Source: Elusimicrobiota bacterium
GTDB lineage: Bacteria > Elusimicrobiota > Elusimicrobia > Elusimicrobiales > UBA9959
Assembly: GCA_012517285.1 (NCBI GenBank)
Contig: JAAYVG010000039.1
Span: 1-36,664, forward strand
DNA length: 36,664 nt
Direction of reading: 5' to 3'
This document shows positions 7,226 to 14,295 of the stretch, in pieces. The notes beneath the pieces were generated by a model that was not told where the DNA came from, did no database searches, and was given only the letters and a program-made list of their open reading frames with translations. Within the stretch, counting starts at the first letter, position 1. Each line of letters begins with the position of its first letter. Both the position numbers and the translations under genes were made by a program.

Positions 7226-7276
7226 TATAGGGCTGTCACCCAGATAGAACGGGTTTAAGACAGCCCTAATTTTTTT
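7226..7276 (+). ncRNA. Putative ~50-nt RNA ending in an intrinsic terminator
   Basis: Directly downstream of the promoter, AGGGCTGTC (7229-7237) pairs perfectly with GACAGCCCT (7259-7267). Inside it, ACCC (7238-7241) can pair with GGGT (7251-7254). A T-rich tract, AATTTTTTT, follows at 7268-7276. Promoter, hairpin and T-tract together make a complete minimal transcription unit with no room for an ORF. It could be a small regulatory RNA or an antisense/decoy transcript. Alternatively the hairpin is simply the terminator of the upstream barrel gene and the promoter match is fortuitous. I do not recognise an RNA family. Confidence 0.5.
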
Positions 7277-7278
7277 AC

Positions 7279-7330
7279 CAGACAACCAAATAACAGAGGT
7301 CAGAAGACAGAAAACAGAGGACAGACAAAT
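7279..7330. repeat. Octamer pair plus CAGNNNN heptamer tract, copy 2
   Basis: Two octamers CAGACAAC and CAAATAAC (7279-7294) run into five CAG-heptamers at exact 7-nt spacing (CAGAGGT, CAGAAGA, CAGAAAA, CAGAGGA, CAGACAA). This joins the two small-repeat families seen elsewhere in the window. Confidence 0.7.
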
Positions 7331-7378
7331 AAGAAATTTCCTTAAATTTTGCCTTCTGCATTTTGACTTAATCTTAAT

Positions 7379-7439
7379 GTTTATCCGTTTTCATCCTGAT
7401 GAATCTGTATTCATCTCGATGATTAAATAACCAAATAAC
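7379..7439. repeat. Dispersed ATCATCGAGATG repeat, inverted copy, with octamers
   Basis: Read on the minus strand this is two octamers, then TTAATCATCGAGATGAATAC, then a related ATTCATCAGGATGAAAAC ending GGATAA. It matches the direct copies at 11604-11664 and the diverged one at 34775-34800. The octamers TAAATAAC and CAAATAAC (7424-7439) run into the stop codon of the minus-strand gene. Confidence 0.65.
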
Positions 7440-7753
7440 TATTTTATCTCTTTCTGGATATGCTGCCAAGCCCCTTTTAAGTCCTTTGATATAACCTTTA
7501 AATCCTTTGAACTAACCTTCTTCACTCTTTCATATCTTTCAGTCAGTTCATCAACAAGATTATCATATTCTTCCTTTGTAACATCTTTCATATCTTTCAT
7601 CTTTTTTAGGAGCTCTGTTTTCATCTCAAGTCCCCACTGAGCAATCTTTTCTCTATTTTTTTTGTTTTTCTCTCCAGCTAAAAAATATATAGCTGCTGCT
7701 GCAACTGCTGATAATGCAACTCCACCTGCTATAACCTTTGTCTTTTTTTCCAT
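7439..7753 (-). CDS. Small membrane-anchored helical protein (YtxH-like architecture)
   Basis: This 104-aa protein has one N-terminal transmembrane segment (about residues 6-26, rich in Ala/Val/Gly) followed by a Lys-rich stretch and a charged, helix-forming region to the C-terminus with heptad-like spacing of Leu/Val. The layout of a short membrane anchor plus amphipathic coiled coil recalls YtxH/gas-vesicle-protein-like families, but I see no diagnostic motif and no function can be assigned. The start has SD AAGGAGG ahead of ATG. It is last in the recO-glyQ-glyS operon, 21 bp after glyS, so probably co-transcribed. Confidence 0.65.
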   Translation of the reverse strand: MEKKTKVIAGGVALSAVAAAAIYFLAGEKNKKNREKIAQWGLEMKTELLKKMKDMKDVTKEEYDNLVDELTERYERVKKVSSKDLKVISKDLKGAWQHIQKEIK

Positions 7754-7774
7754 ATATCCTCCTTAATAACCCTT

Positions 7775-9862
7775 TCAATATGATATCTGGCTTATGTCAG
7801 ATATCTCTATAAAAAGATTATATATATTTTTTAGCATTGTTAATCTATTATTTTTAATTTTCTCATCGTCAACCATAACAAGAACAGTATTAAAAAAACT
7901 TTCAAGTGGTTCACGAAGCTTGATTATTTCCATAGCAGCAGTTTTAAAATCTGAGTCGTTGATGCTTCTGTTCACCTGTTCACTTATCTTTATGAAACTG
8001 TCATAAAGTTTTTTTTCTTCATCCTTTTCAAAAAGTGTTGTGTCTATATTTGATTTAGGAGTAAAATCCTTTGTGATATTCTTGAGCCTTTTATATATCA
8101 GAGCAAAGTTTCTGAAGTCATCTATATTTTTTAATGAGTTTATTACTTCAATCCTTTTTATGGCTCTTGCTTCATCACCCTCTTTTAAAAATATAGATTT
8201 AACAGAGTTTATAACATCAACCCCAAATTTTTTGCTTTCAAGATATGATTCGAGCCTCTGATATATGAAATCAAGAATTTCATCTTCAAGTGTTTTTATA
8301 TCCTTTTTGTTTCTGATATCATCAGGATATGAATCATATGAAAATTTTATAAGTTTTTTAAGATTTATATTAAAGTCGTTTTCATAAACAGTTCTTATTA
8401 TTCCTAACGCATACCTTCTTAATCCATGTGGATCATTGCTACCATTTGGTATGATGCCAAGTATAAAATCGCCAACAAGTGTATCTATTTTATGAGCCAC
8501 TGAAAATAATGAGGAATACTGATTTGATGGCATCTTTGAATCATTGGCTACTGGAAGATATATTTCACTTATTGCAAGTTTTATCTGCTCATCATAAATT
8601 CCGTAATTATTAGCATAATAGTAGTTCATTATCCCTTCAAGCTCTGGGAACTCATTCACAACGCTTGATGCTAAATCATAATATATGTATTTAGAAGCAT
8701 TTATCAAATTTTCATCATAAATTTTAAACTCATTTGCAAGCATTTTGACAACACTTCTTACCCGTAATCCCTTATCATACATACTGCCAAGTTCTTTTTG
8801 AAAGAGCATGCTTTTGAGTTTTTCTTCAAATATTAATTTGTCAGTTTTGAGGTCTAAGTCATAAAAAAATATTGCGTCAGCACATCTTGCCTTGAAAACA
8901 TTTAAAAATCCCTCTTCCACATTCTTATGTCCAACAGAAAGTCCGTCTCTTATTCCTAAGAAAAATGGTAAAAGATTTGATTTTTCATCAAGTATTGCAA
9001 AGAACTTTAATTGTTTCTTTAGCACAAGGTTCAATAATTCTTTTGGCAGTTTTAAAAAATCTGAAGAAAATTTTACAAGCACTCCACTTGGATATTCAGC
9101 TAAATACAGATTTTCTTCTATAAGATCTTCATCCTTTTTTACAGTTGCCTTAACCCTTTCTTCAACCCCTTTTATTATGTTTTCAAGGGCTTTTTTTCTC
9201 TTTTCATCATCAGCCATAACACAGTTTTTATCAAGTTGATTAAAATACTCATCAGGTTTTTTTATTGAAATCTTTTTAAAGCCTGTAAAGTATGATGAAT
9301 AAGTAAACTTCGAGCTTTTTACTCCTGCAATTTCAATGGGGATAAGCCTTGTGCCGTATATTGCAAGAATATTCCTTATTGGCCTTGCAAAAACAAACTT
9401 GGAATCTTCCCAAATCATACTCTTTGGAAAATTAAGAGATTTTATTGCTTCTTTAAAAACGTCAGAAAGAACTTTCTCTGCGTTTATGGATGGGATAACT
9501 CTCTGAGCATAAAGAACTTCGCCCTTTTTTTCTACAAAAGCAGTTTTTAATTCTTCAGGCTTAACTCCACAGGCCTTTGCAAATCCTACTGCAGCTTTTG
9601 TATAATTTCCATTTTCATCCTTTAACATCCTTGCATTAGGTCCGTACGCTTTTTCAATAACCTTCTCTGTTCTTGATGAAACTGAGTATATAAAAACAGT
9701 AAGCCTTCTGTAGGTTGAATAAATTTTTATATCACCGAACTCAAGCCTTGAGTTTTTCATAAGTTCTAAAAGTTTTTCTTGAAGCTGCTTTTTTGCAATT
9801 AAAACAAATCTTGCAGGAATATTTTCCACAGTTAGTTCAAACAAAACATCATTCTTTTTCAT
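7775..9862 (-). CDS. glyS: Glycyl-tRNA synthetase beta subunit
   Basis: The 695-aa beta subunit of the alpha2beta2 bacterial GlyRS handles tRNA recognition; the family usual is ~690. Seen: the N-terminal LFELTVENIPARF, the WEDSKFVFARPIRNILAIYG stretch typical of the B3/B4-like region, and NGSNDPHGLRRYALGIIR, the equivalent of the conserved DP(F/Y)xLRR segment of GlyS, followed by the C-terminal anticodon-binding (DALR-like) helical part. ATG overlaps the glyQ stop (ATGA), and the SD AAGGAG lies inside glyQ, showing translational coupling for a stoichiometric complex. Confidence 0.95.
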   Translation of the reverse strand: MKKNDVLFELTVENIPARFVLIAKKQLQEKLLELMKNSRLEFGDIKIYSTYRRLTVFIYSVSSRTEKVIEKAYGPNARMLKDENGNYTKAAVGFAKACGVKPEELKTAFVEKKGEVLYAQRVIPSINAEKVLSDVFKEAIKSLNFPKSMIWEDSKFVFARPIRNILAIYGTRLIPIEIAGVKSSKFTYSSYFTGFKKISIKKPDEYFNQLDKNCVMADDEKRKKALENIIKGVEERVKATVKKDEDLIEENLYLAEYPSGVLVKFSSDFLKLPKELLNLVLKKQLKFFAILDEKSNLLPFFLGIRDGLSVGHKNVEEGFLNVFKARCADAIFFYDLDLKTDKLIFEEKLKSMLFQKELGSMYDKGLRVRSVVKMLANEFKIYDENLINASKYIYYDLASSVVNEFPELEGIMNYYYANNYGIYDEQIKLAISEIYLPVANDSKMPSNQYSSLFSVAHKIDTLVGDFILGIIPNGSNDPHGLRRYALGIIRTVYENDFNINLKKLIKFSYDSYPDDIRNKKDIKTLEDEILDFIYQRLESYLESKKFGVDVINSVKSIFLKEGDEARAIKRIEVINSLKNIDDFRNFALIYKRLKNITKDFTPKSNIDTTLFEKDEEKKLYDSFIKISEQVNRSINDSDFKTAAMEIIKLREPLESFFNTVLVMVDDEKIKNNRLTMLKNIYNLFIEISDISQISY

Positions 9863-10731
9863 TTTAACTCCTTCTGATCTTTGACCTCTGCTTTTGTTCC
9901 CTTGACATATTCATCAGCACATAACCTTGCCATATCTCGTATCCTTTTTATAAGATTTGCTCTTTCAGCAACTGATATAGTACCTCTTGCCATAAGCAGA
10001 TTGAAGCTGTGCGATGCCTTCATAACCATATCATAAGCAGGATAAAAAAGTGAATCTTTTGTTAGTCTTAAAACCTCTTTCTCATAGTAATCAAAGTCCT
10101 GCCTTAATCTATCAACATCACTCTTTTCAAAACTATAAACAGAAAACTGCTTTTCCATTTCTTTGTGTACCTCTCCATAGGTTATTTTTTCATTCCACAT
10201 AATATCAAATATGTTATCTTTTTTCTGTGAGAACATACAGAGTCTTTCAAGCCCGTATGTTATTTCAACAGTTACAGGAAAAAGATCAAATGATGCCATC
10301 TTCTCGAAGTATGTGAACTGTGTTATCTCCATACCGTCAAGCCATATCTCCCAGCCTATTCCATTTGCTCCGAGTGTTGGTGATTCCCAGTCATCCTCGA
10401 TCCATTTTATATCATGCTCTGATATCTTTATCCCTATGGCCTCAAGCGATTTAAGATAAACCTTCTGTATATCCTTGTGTGGAGGTTTGATTACAACCTG
10501 ATACTGATAATATTTTCCAAGCCTGTTAGGGTTGCTTGCAAATCTTGCATCTGCTGGTCTTCTTGAAGGCTCAACATAACATACTGCCGTTGGCTTTGTA
10601 GTCAGAACTCCAAAAAATGTTGCAGGGTTAAATGTTCCTGCCCCTTTCTCAAGGTCATATGGCTGGACCATTATACATCCCTGTTTTATCCAGTAGTCAT
10701 TAAGGCTGTTTATTAAATTTTGAAAATACAT
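9859..10731 (-). CDS. glyQ: Glycyl-tRNA synthetase alpha subunit
   Basis: The 290-aa catalytic alpha subunit of GlyRS activates glycine with ATP. Diagnostic stretches are QGCIMVQPYDLEKGAGTFNP, YVEPSRRPADARF followed by NPNRLGKYYQYQVV, and the class II core LGANGIGWEIWLDGMEITQF; all match GlyQ. I chose ATG at 10731 because SD GGAGG sits 5 nt upstream. The in-frame TTG at 10761 would overlap recO and lacks an SD. It sits between recO and glyS, an arrangement found in many bacteria. Confidence 0.96.
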   Translation of the reverse strand: MYFQNLINSLNDYWIKQGCIMVQPYDLEKGAGTFNPATFFGVLTTKPTAVCYVEPSRRPADARFASNPNRLGKYYQYQVVIKPPHKDIQKVYLKSLEAIGIKISEHDIKWIEDDWESPTLGANGIGWEIWLDGMEITQFTYFEKMASFDLFPVTVEITYGLERLCMFSQKKDNIFDIMWNEKITYGEVHKEMEKQFSVYSFEKSDVDRLRQDFDYYEKEVLRLTKDSLFYPAYDMVMKASHSFNLLMARGTISVAERANLIKRIRDMARLCADEYVKGTKAEVKDQKELK

Positions 10732-10744
10732 AAATCCTCCGTAA

Positions 10745-11398
10745 TTATAATTGAGAAGCAAGATTGTTATATTTTAAGGCTGAGCGAATCTGAAAATTTC
10801 TGTTGCTGTGTTCCAAAAGCTTTGAAGTTGCAAAATCAAGAAGGTCATCATAAAGATCTTCATATTCATCAAGCCGATATAACGATGAAAAATCTGGTCT
10901 GTGGATGAGATCCCATAGCTCTGATTCATAACCAATGTTTGTCATTTTAAATCCAGCACCGTAGTACTCAAGGAAATTCATTATAAAAACGATAACAAAC
11001 CACTTTGAAACAGATTCTGTTGAATTGAGATAATCAAGCGATGAAAGTATAAGATTGAATTTATCCTCTGAGCTCTGATAAACTGGTGTTAGAGATAAAA
11101 CAATATCAGAAATAATAGAAAACATCATCATCTTTTCTAAATTATTTCTCATCTCAGTATAAAAAGATATTATTCCACCACCTATGCATAGAGGCATTGC
11201 ACCATATTTTTTCAAATAGAATCTGTAATCACCGTAACAAAAAAGTTCTGTCAGTGGCCTGAGCTTTGCAGCAGATTTTCTTGCACTTCTAAAATTGACC
11301 TCAAGCCTTCCATATCGAAGTGTAAAGATGCTCGCAATAACATCAGCCTCGTTGACATCTCTGTGTCTTAAAACAATTCCTTTATCGCAGTAATACAT
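10745..11398 (-). CDS. recO: DNA repair protein RecO
   Basis: The 217-aa protein begins with the RecO OB-fold pattern (GIVLRHRDVNEADVIASIFT then YGRLEVNFRSARK). A helical middle and C-terminal part follow. RecO works with RecR/RecF to load RecA onto SSB-coated DNA. The four-cysteine zinc motif found in many RecO proteins is absent: the only cysteines are near residues 4, 54 and 72. It is a little shorter than the common ~240 aa. It heads the recO-glyQ-glyS operon. No SD precedes the ATG; TATACA ends 9 nt before it, so the mRNA is probably leaderless. Assignment is firm from N-terminal pattern plus synteny, weaker from the divergent C-terminus. Confidence 0.85.
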   Translation of the reverse strand: MYYCDKGIVLRHRDVNEADVIASIFTLRYGRLEVNFRSARKSAAKLRPLTELFCYGDYRFYLKKYGAMPLCIGGGIISFYTEMRNNLEKMMMFSIISDIVLSLTPVYQSSEDKFNLILSSLDYLNSTESVSKWFVIVFIMNFLEYYGAGFKMTNIGYESELWDLIHRPDFSSLYRLDEYEDLYDDLLDFATSKLLEHSNRNFQIRSALKYNNLASQL

Positions 11399-11407
11399 AA
11401 GATATAT

Positions 11408-11413
11408 TGTATA
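11408..11413 (-). promoter_or_regulatory. -10 box of recO, 9 nt from the start codon
   Basis: On the minus strand TATACA is followed by 9 nt (ATATATCTT) and then the recO ATG. There is no SD. A -35 match is not convincing. The spacing equals that of the nadE and rpmH promoters, supporting a leaderless transcript. Confidence 0.4.
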
Positions 11414-11456
11414 AAATTAGAAAATCATAACAGCTTTTAAAATTATATACAAACAC

Positions 11457-11484
11457 TTGATATCACATTTTTTTTCCCTACAAT
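11457..11484 (+). promoter_or_regulatory. Promoter of the 32-codon ORF
   Basis: TTGATA (11457-11462) and TACAAT (11479-11484) are separated by 16 bp. Transcription would start near 11491, leaving room for the SD at about 11498-11505 upstream of ATG 11509. Confidence 0.5.
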
Positions 11485-11508
11485 TTAATAAGATATAAAG
11501 GAGGAGAG

Positions 11509-11607
11509 ATGAAAATTAATCTGGAAATCTTCCTGAATTACCATGAGTTAGAGGGAGAAAGAATTTTAAGCAAACATGGTGAATATTATAAACTCCCGCA
11601 TTTTTAA
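11509..11607 (+). CDS. Small ORF (32 aa) with strong SD
   Basis: ATG is preceded by AAAGGAGGAG at ideal spacing and by a plausible promoter. The peptide starts MKINLEIFLNY and ends YYKLPHF; it is charged, with no membrane segment. Its stop codon falls inside the first copy of the dispersed ATCATCGAGATG repeat, so it may be the 5' stump of a longer gene cut by repeat insertion. It could equally be a genuine micro-protein. I do not recognise a family. Confidence 0.45.
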   Translation: MKINLEIFLNYHELEGERILSKHGEYYKLPHF

Positions 11608-11664
11608 TCATCGAGATGTAAACAGATAAATTAGTTATTTAATCATCGAGATGTAAACGGATAA
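11604..11664. repeat. Dispersed ATCATCGAGATGTAAAC repeat, two tandem copies
   Basis: Copies at 11604-11629 and 11639-11664 differ at one position (AACAGATAA versus AACGGATAA) and lie 35 bp apart with an intervening ATTAGTTAT. A decayed third piece (GATGAATACGGATAGTTTAG) follows. Relatives occur at 7379-7439 (inverted) and 34775-34800. Confidence 0.75.
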
Positions 11665-11746
11665 GACATTAGATGAATACGGATAGTTTAGTTGTTTGGG
11701 AATGCAGTGATTCTGTAGTGTATAAAATTGTGGGCAAAACCTCTGG

Positions 11747-11810
11747 CCAACTTCGTAAGTTGGAAATATAACTCCATTTACAAATTTTCGTCCAACTTCG
11801 TAGGTTGGAC
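11747..11810. repeat. Pair of CCAACTTCG hairpins
   Basis: Hairpin 1 is CCAACTT-CGT-AAGTTGG (11747-11763). Hairpin 2, at 11790-11810, has a 7-bp stem GTCCAAC/GTTGGAC around TTCGTAG. The two share CCAACTTCGTARGTTGG and sit 43 bp apart. No T-tract follows, so they are not evident terminators. They lie between the small ORF and the methyltransferase promoter. Confidence 0.6.
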
Positions 11811-11871
11811 AGGTTATTACCTCTCACTTTTTCTTCAGACTTATGTTGTATTGGATAATTCTATATATATA

Positions 11872-11900
11872 TTGTCTAATGATGTCTAATGTCGTATAAT
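11872..11900 (+). promoter_or_regulatory. Methyltransferase promoter with two direct repeats (candidate operator)
   Basis: TTGTCT (11872-11877) and a perfect TATAAT (11895-11900) have a 17-bp spacer. The 9-mer TGTCTAATG occurs twice (11873-11881 and 11883-11891), exactly 10 bp (one helical turn) apart, covering the -35 and the spacer. Direct repeats in that place suit a regulator binding on one DNA face; the HTH at the N-terminus of the gene product is an obvious candidate autoregulator (inference). Confidence 0.55.
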
Positions 11901-11923
11901 ATATATGAAGAGCAAAAACAGTT

Positions 11924-13522
11924 ATGGAACAAACCAAGCAAAAAACTAAAATGTTGAATACAAAACAAGCAGCAATATTTTTAGGCGTAAGCACAAAGAC
12001 AATTTATCGTATGGAAAAAAAAGGTTTATTGCATCCTATAAGAACACCAGGAGGACAACGTCGTTTTCCTAAACATTCTCTTGAAACATATCTTAATAAA
12101 AGTCGCGAATTTGCCGCACCTCAAAATCCAAGCAAGTTTTTAGTAAAAGAAGATGAAAATGTTTATTTATTTAATTCATCGGAGTTAAAACAAAAATCAC
12201 AGACGCATCAGCGAATTAATAGATTAGAACAAATCATTTCTTTGGGAGGATATTCTAATCATAATCAGCATTATAATTATAATAATAATATTAAGCACTG
12301 GATAGAAGAATGGGATTTTAAAAAATATCAAACAAAAACTTACACACACGGTTTTCATAATTATCCGGCGATGTTTATTCCACAAATTGCTCGTAAACTG
12401 ATTTCAGTTTTTTCAGAAGAAAAGGATACAGTATGTGATATTTTTTGTGGCTCTGGCACAACATTAGTTGAAAGCAGTTTGCTTAATCGTAATTCTATTG
12501 GAATTGAACTTAATCCTCTGGCAGTTTTAATCGCTCGTGTAAAAACAACACCAATTAATCCCAAAAACTTGACTGATAAACTTAAATTTATTATAGATGA
12601 ATATGAATCTATAAAGGATGTTCATCCATATTTTTTTACTAATATTGATTTCTGGTTTAAAAAGGATGTGATTAACGATCTTACACGATTAAAACAGGCA
12701 ATTTCTAAGATTCCTGAAGAAAATATCCGTAACTTCTTTTTCGTCTGTTTTAGCAATGTGGTTAGAATTGTTTCTTATACCAGACATGGAGAATTTAAAT
12801 TGTTTCGCTCTCCTAATAAAATGACAGATAAGTTTAAACCGGATGTTACAAGTGAATTTATTAAAATATGTGAAAATAATATTATAGGAATGAAAGAGTA
12901 TGTAAATAATATTTTTCCCCATACCCATTCTCGTATCATCATGGGGGATGCAACTAAAGATAATGGAATACCAAATAATTCAGTAGATCTCATTATTACT
13001 TCGCCTCCATACGGAGATAGTCGAACTACTGTGGCTTATGGACAATTTTCTAGATTATCTTCTCAATGGTTGGATTTACTTCCACCTAACATTAAAGATA
13101 TTGATAAAGAGTTAATTGGGGGAAAGAATAATGTTAACCTTAGCGATCCAATCTTAGACAAATCCATTACACTCAAGTTTAGCATTAATAGCATTGCAGA
13201 CAAAGATGAAGAACGAGCAAAAGAAGTATTGAGTTTTTATATAGATTTAAATAAGGCATTAATACAGGCACACAATATTCTTAAACCCAATAAATACTTT
13301 TGTTTGATCATCGGTAATAGAACAGTAAAAGAGTTAGTCTTAAAAACCGATACAATTATTTGTGAATTAGCAGAGAATATAGGATTTATACAACAAGGAA
13401 TTTTCTATCGTAATATTCCTAATAAACGAATGCCTTCAAGAAATAGTCCAACAAATGAAGCAGGTAAAACTGGTTCTACAATGCTGAAAGAAAGTATTAT
13501 TTTATTAAGAAAGGTGTACTAA
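11924..13522 (+). CDS. HTH-DNA methyltransferase fusion (N4/N6 amino-methyltransferase of a Type II R-M system)
   Basis: The 532-aa protein starts with a MerR/excisionase-type winged HTH (about 10-57: LNTKQAAIFLGVSTKTIYRM, then GGQRRFPKHSLETYL). A linker of about 70 aa leads to a Rossmann methyltransferase with SAM motif I DIFCGSGTT (172-180), IELNP, and catalytic motif IV TSPPY (359-363) followed by GDSRTTVAYGQFSRL. SPPY is typical of N4-cytosine enzymes, and the motif I-before-IV order differs from the beta-class remnant at 71-547. It converges with an MvaI/BcnI-type endonuclease; the stops overlap by 4 bp. A cytosine-N4 methylase protecting a CCNGG-like site is inferred from that partner (M.MvaI is N4-specific). 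The gene uses many CGT/CGC/CGA arginines, unlike the AGA/AGG neighbours, pointing to horizontal transfer. SD is weak (GAAGAG). Confidence 0.85.
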   Translation: MEQTKQKTKMLNTKQAAIFLGVSTKTIYRMEKKGLLHPIRTPGGQRRFPKHSLETYLNKSREFAAPQNPSKFLVKEDENVYLFNSSELKQKSQTHQRINRLEQIISLGGYSNHNQHYNYNNNIKHWIEEWDFKKYQTKTYTHGFHNYPAMFIPQIARKLISVFSEEKDTVCDIFCGSGTTLVESSLLNRNSIGIELNPLAVLIARVKTTPINPKNLTDKLKFIIDEYESIKDVHPYFFTNIDFWFKKDVINDLTRLKQAISKIPEENIRNFFFVCFSNVVRIVSYTRHGEFKLFRSPNKMTDKFKPDVTSEFIKICENNIIGMKEYVNNIFPHTHSRIIMGDATKDNGIPNNSVDLIITSPPYGDSRTTVAYGQFSRLSSQWLDLLPPNIKDIDKELIGGKNNVNLSDPILDKSITLKFSINSIADKDEERAKEVLSFYIDLNKALIQAHNILKPNKYFCLIIGNRTVKELVLKTDTIICELAENIGFIQQGIFYRNIPNKRMPSRNSPTNEAGKTGSTMLKESIILLRKVY

Positions 13523-14205
13523 TCTATTAAATCCACTATTTTTTTAAATAGATATGGCAATTTATTCTCATAAACTCTAAATCCAGTTCCATGATTTCGT
13601 GCCGTTGTTCCTTTGTCATGTAATCTTAAATCCACAAAAATATTCTCTGCCTTAAATTGATTAGATAGTAATTCTGGTGAAGTTCCTTGTAACAATTGAG
13701 CACGATAAAAATGAAACCACTCTCTCCCGTCTCTTTCTTCAGCAAAGGCAGATACAAGAATTAATGATGGTATTTTCTTTATAAAGGTTTCAGCCAAGTT
13801 TTTTAATGACCAAATTGCTATTATTTCTCCTGATATATGTCGTACCGATATATCTTTGTCATCTACATATAAGAATAAGCCTGCATTATTGGGTTTTAAG
13901 GACATTGTATAATAAAGACCTTTTCTTCCATTCCTATCTAAACTTCCATATTTTTTTACAGCTTCAAGCGGTGGCATTTGCCATACCTTACGATTAAAGG
14001 TGAAAAGGGTTATCATATTATTACTATCTGTACGATGTGCTTTAATCTCTGCATATCCAATGTCTGGTAAAGGCATGTTGTTTTCTTTTATACCAAGATA
14101 TGTTTCCAATGTATGTCCTATTCCAGTAGGTCCTTTTCTTGTAGATGGAACAAATCCTTTTTCCTTTAGTTCAGATAATTTTTTTTCGAATTCTTTTAAA
14201 TCCAT
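13519..14205 (-). CDS. MvaI/BcnI-family Type II restriction endonuclease
   Basis: The 228-aa protein is close in length to MvaI and BcnI (about 240). The N-terminal signature GPTGIGHTLETYLGIKENN (25-43) and PDIGYAEIK (47-55) give a PD-(D/E)XK site, with D48, E53 and K55 as likely catalytic residues and E34 nearby. Later TLFTF and the C-terminal HGTGFRVYENKLPYLF also fit the family. MvaI and BcnI cut within CC(W/S)GG as monomers; the exact site here cannot be read from sequence. It converges on the HTH-methyltransferase with a 4-bp overlap. The ATG has no SD; TATAAT lies 6 nt upstream inside a perfect 22-bp palindrome, so expression is probably leaderless and may be repressed there. Confidence 0.85.
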   Translation of the reverse strand: MDLKEFEKKLSELKEKGFVPSTRKGPTGIGHTLETYLGIKENNMPLPDIGYAEIKAHRTDSNNMITLFTFNRKVWQMPPLEAVKKYGSLDRNGRKGLYYTMSLKPNNAGLFLYVDDKDISVRHISGEIIAIWSLKNLAETFIKKIPSLILVSAFAEERDGREWFHFYRAQLLQGTSPELLSNQFKAENIFVDLRLHDKGTTARNHGTGFRVYENKLPYLFKKIVDLID

Positions 14206-14211
14206 ATTTAA

Positions 14212-14234
14212 ATTATAATTTTTAAAAATTATAA
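14212..14234 (-). promoter_or_regulatory. Endonuclease promoter -10 inside a perfect AT palindrome
   Basis: The 22-bp sequence at 14213-14234 is its own reverse complement and contains only A and T. The minus-strand -10 TATAAT (plus 14212-14217) overlaps it and ends 6 nt before the endonuclease ATG. A palindrome over a -10 box is a plausible operator, but palindromes of pure A/T can arise by chance in this base composition. Confidence 0.4.
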
Positions 14235-14295
14235 AATCAAACCATTATTGAAGTCATTATTATTTTTATCCATAAAAATTTTAAAAACATTACGA

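Larger units (their letters stand above)
6895..7438. other. Repeat-rich intergenic region
   Basis: This 544-bp gene-free stretch lies between two convergent genes. In order it holds: CAG-heptamer repeats, a 17-bp-arm palindrome, a GTTACTTTTGG-type hairpin, a promoter plus ~50-nt RNA unit, a second heptamer block, and an inverted copy of a dispersed 26-mer ending in NAAAYAAC octamers that run up to the neighbouring stop codon. No coding frame is supported. Confidence 0.8.
11399..11923. other. Accessory intergenic region between recO and the methyltransferase
   Basis: This 525-bp stretch holds the divergent promoters for recO and a 32-codon ORF (11509-11607), two tandem copies of a dispersed 35-bp unit (11604-11664), a third degenerate piece, paired CCAACTTCG hairpins (11747-11810), and the direct-repeat promoter of the methyltransferase gene (11872-11900). 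Confidence 0.75.

Noticed and set aside
6895-7438. Insertion sequence or prophage remnant
   Set aside because: No transposase, integrase or terminal inverted repeat with target duplication is visible; only short repeats and hairpins occur.
10732-10761. Upstream TTG start for glyQ
   Set aside because: It overlaps the 3' end of recO and lacks an SD, while ATG 10731 has GGAGG at ideal distance.
11604-11810. CRISPR-like array
   Set aside because: The repeats are only two tandem copies with a 9-bp interval plus different hairpins; no regular spacers of 30-40 bp and no cas genes are present.
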